Origin: a bacterium
Lineage (GTDB): Bacteria; Armatimonadota; Chthonomonadetes; Chthonomonadales; CAJBBX01
Direction of reading: 5' to 3'
DNA: 37,269 nt
Assembly (NCBI GenBank): GCA_009885735.1
Contig: VFKD01000217.1
Location: 1 to 37,269, forward strand
The notes under the pieces were generated by a model that worked only from the letters and a program-made list of their open reading frames with translations, had not been told where the DNA came from and made no database searches. The translations under genes were made by a program, and so were the position numbers. Below are positions 33,953 through 37,269 of this stretch, in pieces (the first letter of the stretch is position 1; each line of letters starts with the position of its first letter).

Positions 33953-35110
33953 CTAGACCTTCTCCACTGTGTACTTGCCTAGCAGGCCGGCAGGCCTAAA
34001 CAGCAGTATGGCAATGAGGATGACAAAGGCGATCGCATCCTTGAAGGAGCTGAATGGGGAGCCTGCGATGAATGTTTCGGCAACACCCATAATGACGCCG
34101 CCAAGCACTGCTCCACCCAGATTGCCGATGCCGCCCAGCACTGCCGCTACGAAGGCCTTGAGCCCGAACATAATCCCGGTGTTCGTATCGAAGCTGAACT
34201 GAGTGAGGCCGTAGTTCAGGAATCCGCCAGCGCCGGCCATCGCGGACCCTATCAGAAACGTGAAGGAGATCACGGTGTTGGTATTAATCCCCATCAATGC
34301 TGCCGCCTCGCGGTCGTAAGCGACCGCTCGCATCGCCTTTCCCATCCTGGTTCGGCGCACGATATACATCAATAGGGTGACCAGCACAATGGCGGAGACC
34401 AACACGATCACCTGTCCCCTGTTGACGCTGATCGCTAGACCCAGAACGTTGAGGTTGAGGGTCGCTCCCACCAGTTCCTGGCCCCCTGGGAGCGATGCAA
34501 TGGAGTAGGCCTGCGTTCTTGCTCCGAAGACCGCCTGGCCGCCGTTTTCGAGCAGAAGCGAGACGCCGATCGCAGTGATGAGTGCGGTCAGCCTGCCGGT
34601 TCCCCGAATCGGCTTATAGGCGGTTCGCTCAATGATGACCCCGAGAGCCGCGCACCAGCCGACGCTCACCATCACCGACACCGCACCGCCCACCAAGACA
34701 GAGGTCTGGGCGACGCTCGTGAGCCCACCGAACAACTTCTCGCCCACTAGCACGAAGGCCGAACAGAGTGTTTTTAGAAGGACGAAGGCTAAGCCAAAGC
34801 CTGCAAGCCTGAGGCCCACGGCTCGCGGGTTCCGCAGATTGCCGCGCAGGCTTACAATGAGCCCAACCATCAGGACCATCGCGAGCACAACCACGAGCGC
34901 GTCCTGATCGATATTGGCGGGATGAAAGCCAAGAACGACGAACATGCCCATATAGGCGCCTATCATATAGACGTCGCCATGGGCGAAGTTGATGAACTTG
35001 AGGACACCATAGACCATCGTGTAGCCTATAGCGATGAGAGCATAGACGCTTCCGAGCTGAATGCCGTTGACCAGTTGTTGAACGAACAGTTGAAGCGTCT
35101 GATCTTCCAA
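33953..35110 (-). CDS. livH: Branched-chain/hydrophobic amino acid ABC transporter permease LivH, enlarged
   Basis: A 385-residue permease; family members are usually about 290-310 residues. The ends match LivH: QLGSVYALIAIGYTMVYG, INFAHGDVYMIGAY, then IERTAYKPIR, TAIGVSLLLEN, AAALMGIN and FVAAVLGGIGNLGGA. The excess lies at about residues 66-145, between the second conserved block and the IERTAY motif, with two or three additional hydrophobic stretches joined by a basic RGNLRNPRAVGLR loop. The TTG start has AGGA 5 nt upstream. It is 4 nt before the livM-livG gene and 433 nt after livK. Confidence 0.92.
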   Translation of the reverse strand: MEDQTLQLFVQQLVNGIQLGSVYALIAIGYTMVYGVLKFINFAHGDVYMIGAYMGMFVVLGFHPANIDQDALVVVLAMVLMVGLIVSLRGNLRNPRAVGLRLAGFGLAFVLLKTLCSAFVLVGEKLFGGLTSVAQTSVLVGGAVSVMVSVGWCAALGVIIERTAYKPIRGTGRLTALITAIGVSLLLENGGQAVFGARTQAYSIASLPGGQELVGATLNLNVLGLAISVNRGQVIVLVSAIVLVTLLMYIVRRTRMGKAMRAVAYDREAAALMGINTNTVISFTFLIGSAMAGAGGFLNYGLTQFSFDTNTGIMFGLKAFVAAVLGGIGNLGGAVLGGVIMGVAETFIAGSPFSSFKDAIAFVILIAILLFRPAGLLGKYTVEKV

Positions 35111-35141
35111 GGCGTCCTCTCAGCTACGCGCAAGAAGAAGA

Positions 35142-35156
35142 CCGGGACTCTCCCGG
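35142..35156 (-). terminator. Terminator-like hairpin (attenuator) between livK and livH
   Basis: CCGGGA-ctc-TCCCGG is a perfect 6-bp stem with a 3-nt loop. On the minus strand it is followed directly by TCTTCTTCTTG, a broken U-rich run, 31 nt before the livH start. It fits a leaky terminator that would give more binding protein than permease. Confidence 0.55.
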
Positions 35157-35311
35157 CCTCGTTCTTGTACTGTTGAAGCTTTGCTTGAGTCTGACGACGC
35201 TCTGCCTTAGACCGACGAGTTGTGTACGGTCCCGTGACTCGTTGCACGCAACTGGGCGCACCGCCTGTAGGATTCGCCCAACGTATTGTGTCCTGGATTC
35301 CGGTCCTGTAC

Positions 35312-35459
35312 TGTCACGCTGAGCGGAGCTTCCGCCGTTTGGAAGCGCGTCATTCCCGCATGGTGCTAGCGGGAACGAAGCATCCGACTGTATCATTGTA
35401 TACGCGAGCGGACCCTGCGACTTCGCCACGATACGACTGTGGCTTCGCTCAGGGTGACA
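35312..35459. repeat. 148-bp element with 18-bp imperfect terminal inverted repeats
   Basis: The 433-bp livK-livH gap holds no gene that I can support. TGTCACGCTGAGCGGAGC (35312-35329) and the reverse complement of 35442-35459, TGTCACCCTGAGCGAAGC, match at 16 of 18 positions. An inner TCCCGC/GCGGGA stem lies around 35354-35375. The layout suggests a miniature, non-autonomous element of a kind common between genes in several phyla, recognisable by its frequent false translation containing CHPERS. No transposase is present. Confidence 0.62.
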
Positions 35460-35543
35460 ATGACAAAGGCGTCGCCAAATGTCGAGGACATCACTGTTCT
35501 CAAGGCTTGACACAACTACAACATCTTTTGGGACTCAAGCGAT

Positions 35544-36725
35544 CTAGTTCGGAGCAACTGTTGCCATGTAGACAAACTTGCGCCCTTTTATCTGCAGCAT
35601 CACGGCGGACTTGTCTGCATTCCTGTCAGAGTTCATGGTGATGGTGCCGGTCACTCCCTTGTACCCGGAGGTCTTGGCAAGTTCGTCCCGCAGTGACGGA
35701 CCGTCAATCACCTTCACTCGCTTCATTGCCTCGGCCACTATCATCATGGCGTCGTATCCCAAAGCAGTGAGCGCCCCTGGGGTCTTGTCCGCGCCGTATT
35801 TTGCGCGGTATGCGTCCACAAAGGACTTGACGGCAGGCGCCGGGTCGTCCACCGCCATGTGGTTGCTGAAGTAGCTTCCCTCCAGTGCGTCCTCGGCGGT
35901 AACGAACAGGTCCTGCGAATCCCATCCGTCTCCGCCCAAGAGAGGCGCGGTGATGCCAAGCTCGCGGGCCTGCTTGCCGATGGACCCAACATTCTTGTAG
36001 TAGCCTGGAACCAAAAGCACGTCGGGGTTTGCCGTCTTGATCTTGGTGAGCTGCCCCTTGAAGTCCGTGTCTGCCGCGGCATATGCCGCCTCGGAGACAA
36101 TCTTGCCGCCCATTTGCTCGAAGTTCTTCTTGAACTCGGAGCCGAAGTCCTTGCTGTATGGACTCGCGTTGTCCACGAAGATCGCAGCGGTTGTCTTCTT
36201 GAGGTTCTCTCGGGCGAACTTAGCGACTACGTAGGCCTGGAACGGGTCGATGAAGCAGACTCGAAAGATGTAGTCGCCCTGCTGTGTCACCTTAATGTTG
36301 GTGGACGAGGGCGAGACCATCGGGACTTTGTTGGACTGGCAAATCGGCGCGGCGGCGAGGCTTAGCCCGCTCGCGACCTCTCCAATGACGGCTACCACCT
36401 TGTCATTCGTGATGAGCTTGGTCACCGCGTTTGCTGCCTTCGCCGGATCGCTCTCGGTATTCTCCGCTCGCAGTTCGATATTCTTGCCGTTGATGCCGCC
36501 GGCCTTGTTGATCACTTCGATAGCGATGTCAATACCTTCGTGCGTGCTCTTGCCAAAGTCGGCCTCGCTGCCGCTCTCGGAGAGGTAGGAGCCGACCAGA
36601 ATTGTGTCGCCGGTACCACCGCCACCGGTTCCGCCGCTCTGCGGCGCCGAGTTGCAGCCCGATAGGACGATCAACCCAAGCAGGCCCGCCAACCATGAGG
36701 CGGTGTGCAAACGTCTATTGTGCAT
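35544..36725 (-). CDS. livK: Branched-chain amino acid ABC transporter substrate-binding lipoprotein
   Basis: A 393-residue periplasmic-type binding protein of the LivJ/LivK family (Peripla_BP_6). A lipoprotein signal peptide ends in the lipobox LSGC with C24, followed by a Gly/Ser-rich tether. The ligand-binding lobes contain VGSYLSESGSEADFGKSTHEGIDIA, GGINGKNIEL, IGEVASGLSLAAAP and PSSTNIKVTQ. AGGAG lies 7-10 nt before the ATG. It is the first gene of the long liv-gcv series; the amino acid bound cannot be read from the sequence. Confidence 0.94.
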   Translation of the reverse strand: MHNRRLHTASWLAGLLGLIVLSGCNSAPQSGGTGGGGTGDTILVGSYLSESGSEADFGKSTHEGIDIAIEVINKAGGINGKNIELRAENTESDPAKAANAVTKLITNDKVVAVIGEVASGLSLAAAPICQSNKVPMVSPSSTNIKVTQQGDYIFRVCFIDPFQAYVVAKFARENLKKTTAAIFVDNASPYSKDFGSEFKKNFEQMGGKIVSEAAYAAADTDFKGQLTKIKTANPDVLLVPGYYKNVGSIGKQARELGITAPLLGGDGWDSQDLFVTAEDALEGSYFSNHMAVDDPAPAVKSFVDAYRAKYGADKTPGALTALGYDAMMIVAEAMKRVKVIDGPSLRDELAKTSGYKGVTGTITMNSDRNADKSAVMLQIKGRKFVYMATVAPN

Positions 36726-36831
36726 GTGATGCTCCTATAAGGATTGTGTCGCTGCGAGCAGACCCGTTGCCTGCGCGAAATGTTGAGCGCAATAGGCGCG
36801 TCGCTTACTGCACCCAATTGTAGAGTTGACG

Positions 36832-37269
36832 CTAGTCGCGAGGCGCGTGGCGATCTGAGTGCGTGAGCGGCGCCGCATTCTCAAGCAGCGCCTGACAGAT
36901 GTCGATACGACTAATAATACCCACCAGCTTGCCGTTTGCGGTAACCGGCAGCCGCTTGACCCGCCTCTCCACCATCGTGGCAGCGGCGTCGCGAACGCTT
37001 GCATGCTCATCTACGGAGATGGCTGGAGCGCTCATTACGTCCCGAACCAGGTGAACCTTGACCTTGCTTATAAGCCCTTCAAAGGCCCGAGACTCATCGG
37101 AATCGATGCCGGACGCGAATGGCTGCAGCAATGCGGCGATGACGTCGTGCTCCGTCAGCACGCCGATGAGAGAATCGTTTGAATCAACGACGGGAAGGCC
37201 GCTCACCTGATAGAGGTCCATCCTATCAACGGCGTCCATCACGGTTGCTTCGGGATGGATGCGAACAAC
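36832..37269 (-). CDS. Two-CBS-domain protein, 5'-truncated
   Basis: The 3' part of a protein with a pair of CBS domains; the frame stays open to the window edge, and only a short N terminus (probably about 10-15 residues) is missing. CBS1 shows HPEATVMDAVDRM and SGLPVVDSNDSLIGVLTEHDV. CBS2 shows DVMSAPAISVDEHASVRDAA and RVKRLPVTANGKLVGIISRIDI. CBS pairs bind adenine nucleotides and act as energy sensors. No other domain follows, so this is a stand-alone CBS protein whose target is unknown. It ends 106 nt before livK. Confidence 0.88.
   Translation of the reverse strand, partial: VVRIHPEATVMDAVDRMDLYQVSGLPVVDSNDSLIGVLTEHDVIAALLQPFASGIDSDESRAFEGLISKVKVHLVRDVMSAPAISVDEHASVRDAAATMVERRVKRLPVTANGKLVGIISRIDICQALLENAAPLTHSDRHAPRD

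Noticed and set aside
35111-35543. Glycine riboswitch upstream of the importer or gcv genes
   Set aside because: I looked for the conserved aptamer core before livH, livF and gcvT and did not see it; the gcvT start overlaps the preceding gene, leaving no room.
35124-35641. Open frames over the livK-livH gap, including one reading CHPERS
   Set aside because: CHPERS-type peptides arise from a common intergenic inverted-repeat element; they are not genes.
36726-36831. Promoter for livK (TTGGGT-17-TATTGC, or an isolated TACAAT)
   Set aside because: Neither candidate has two good boxes; the match is no better than chance in this region.

Overview
This is a 37.3 kb stretch of bacterial chromosome, GC-rich (estimated by eye at about 60%) and densely packed. 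It carries mostly housekeeping genes. I see no phage genes, no intact insertion sequence, no CRISPR array, and no tRNA or rRNA gene. Several features suggest a free-living bacterium of a deep-branching phylum such as Armatimonadota or a relative: a large secreted sortilin-type propeller protein, an anti-sigma/STN fusion, GTG and TTG starts, an undivided GcvP, and GC-rich palindrome clusters between genes. That placement is an impression from gene style only.

Region 1 (1-2140): the 3' part of a CysQ/Hal2-type phosphatase gene runs convergently into a short nusA-ylxR operon, which lacks its usual partners rimP and infB. Region 2 (2300-8678): miaB, mutS and mutL give tRNA modification plus methyl-directed-type mismatch repair. 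miaB appears to be transcribed as a leaderless mRNA. A cluster of short palindromes lies between mutS and mutL. Region 3 (8749-16724): a secreted VPS10/BNR propeller protein, full-length cobalamin-dependent methionine synthase (metH), and a DapA-superfamily aldolase that is probably not DapA itself.

Region 4 (16721-19836, minus): an ECF sigma factor is translationally coupled to an unusual 821-residue anti-sigma protein. It has an N-terminal HxxxCxxC zinc finger, one membrane helix and two STN-like domains in the extracytoplasmic part. Region 5 (19876-24100, plus): guaA, hpt, rho and a bifunctional-nuclease-domain gene. guaA has a consensus sigma-70 promoter. Region 6 (24392-25118, minus): a stand-alone receiver protein and a small one-helix membrane protein, driven by a near-consensus promoter whose -35 box lies in an inverted repeat.

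Region 7 (25130-36725, minus) is one long co-directional gene series: livK, livH, a livM-livG fusion, livF, a DUF2993 protein, gcvT, gcvH, gcvP and a lipM-like octanoyltransferase. It joins a branched-chain/hydrophobic amino acid ABC importer to the whole glycine cleavage system and its lipoylation enzyme. Two of the importer proteins carry extra hydrophobic blocks that are absent from standard family members. One block sits inside the ATPase domain, between Walker A and the Q-loop. The window ends in a two-CBS-domain protein cut at its 5' end.

The most unusual points are the membrane-hairpin insertion in the LivG domain with a matching extra block in LivH, the sigma/anti-sigma-STN pair, the liv-gcv-lipM super-operon, and the leaderless miaB promoter.
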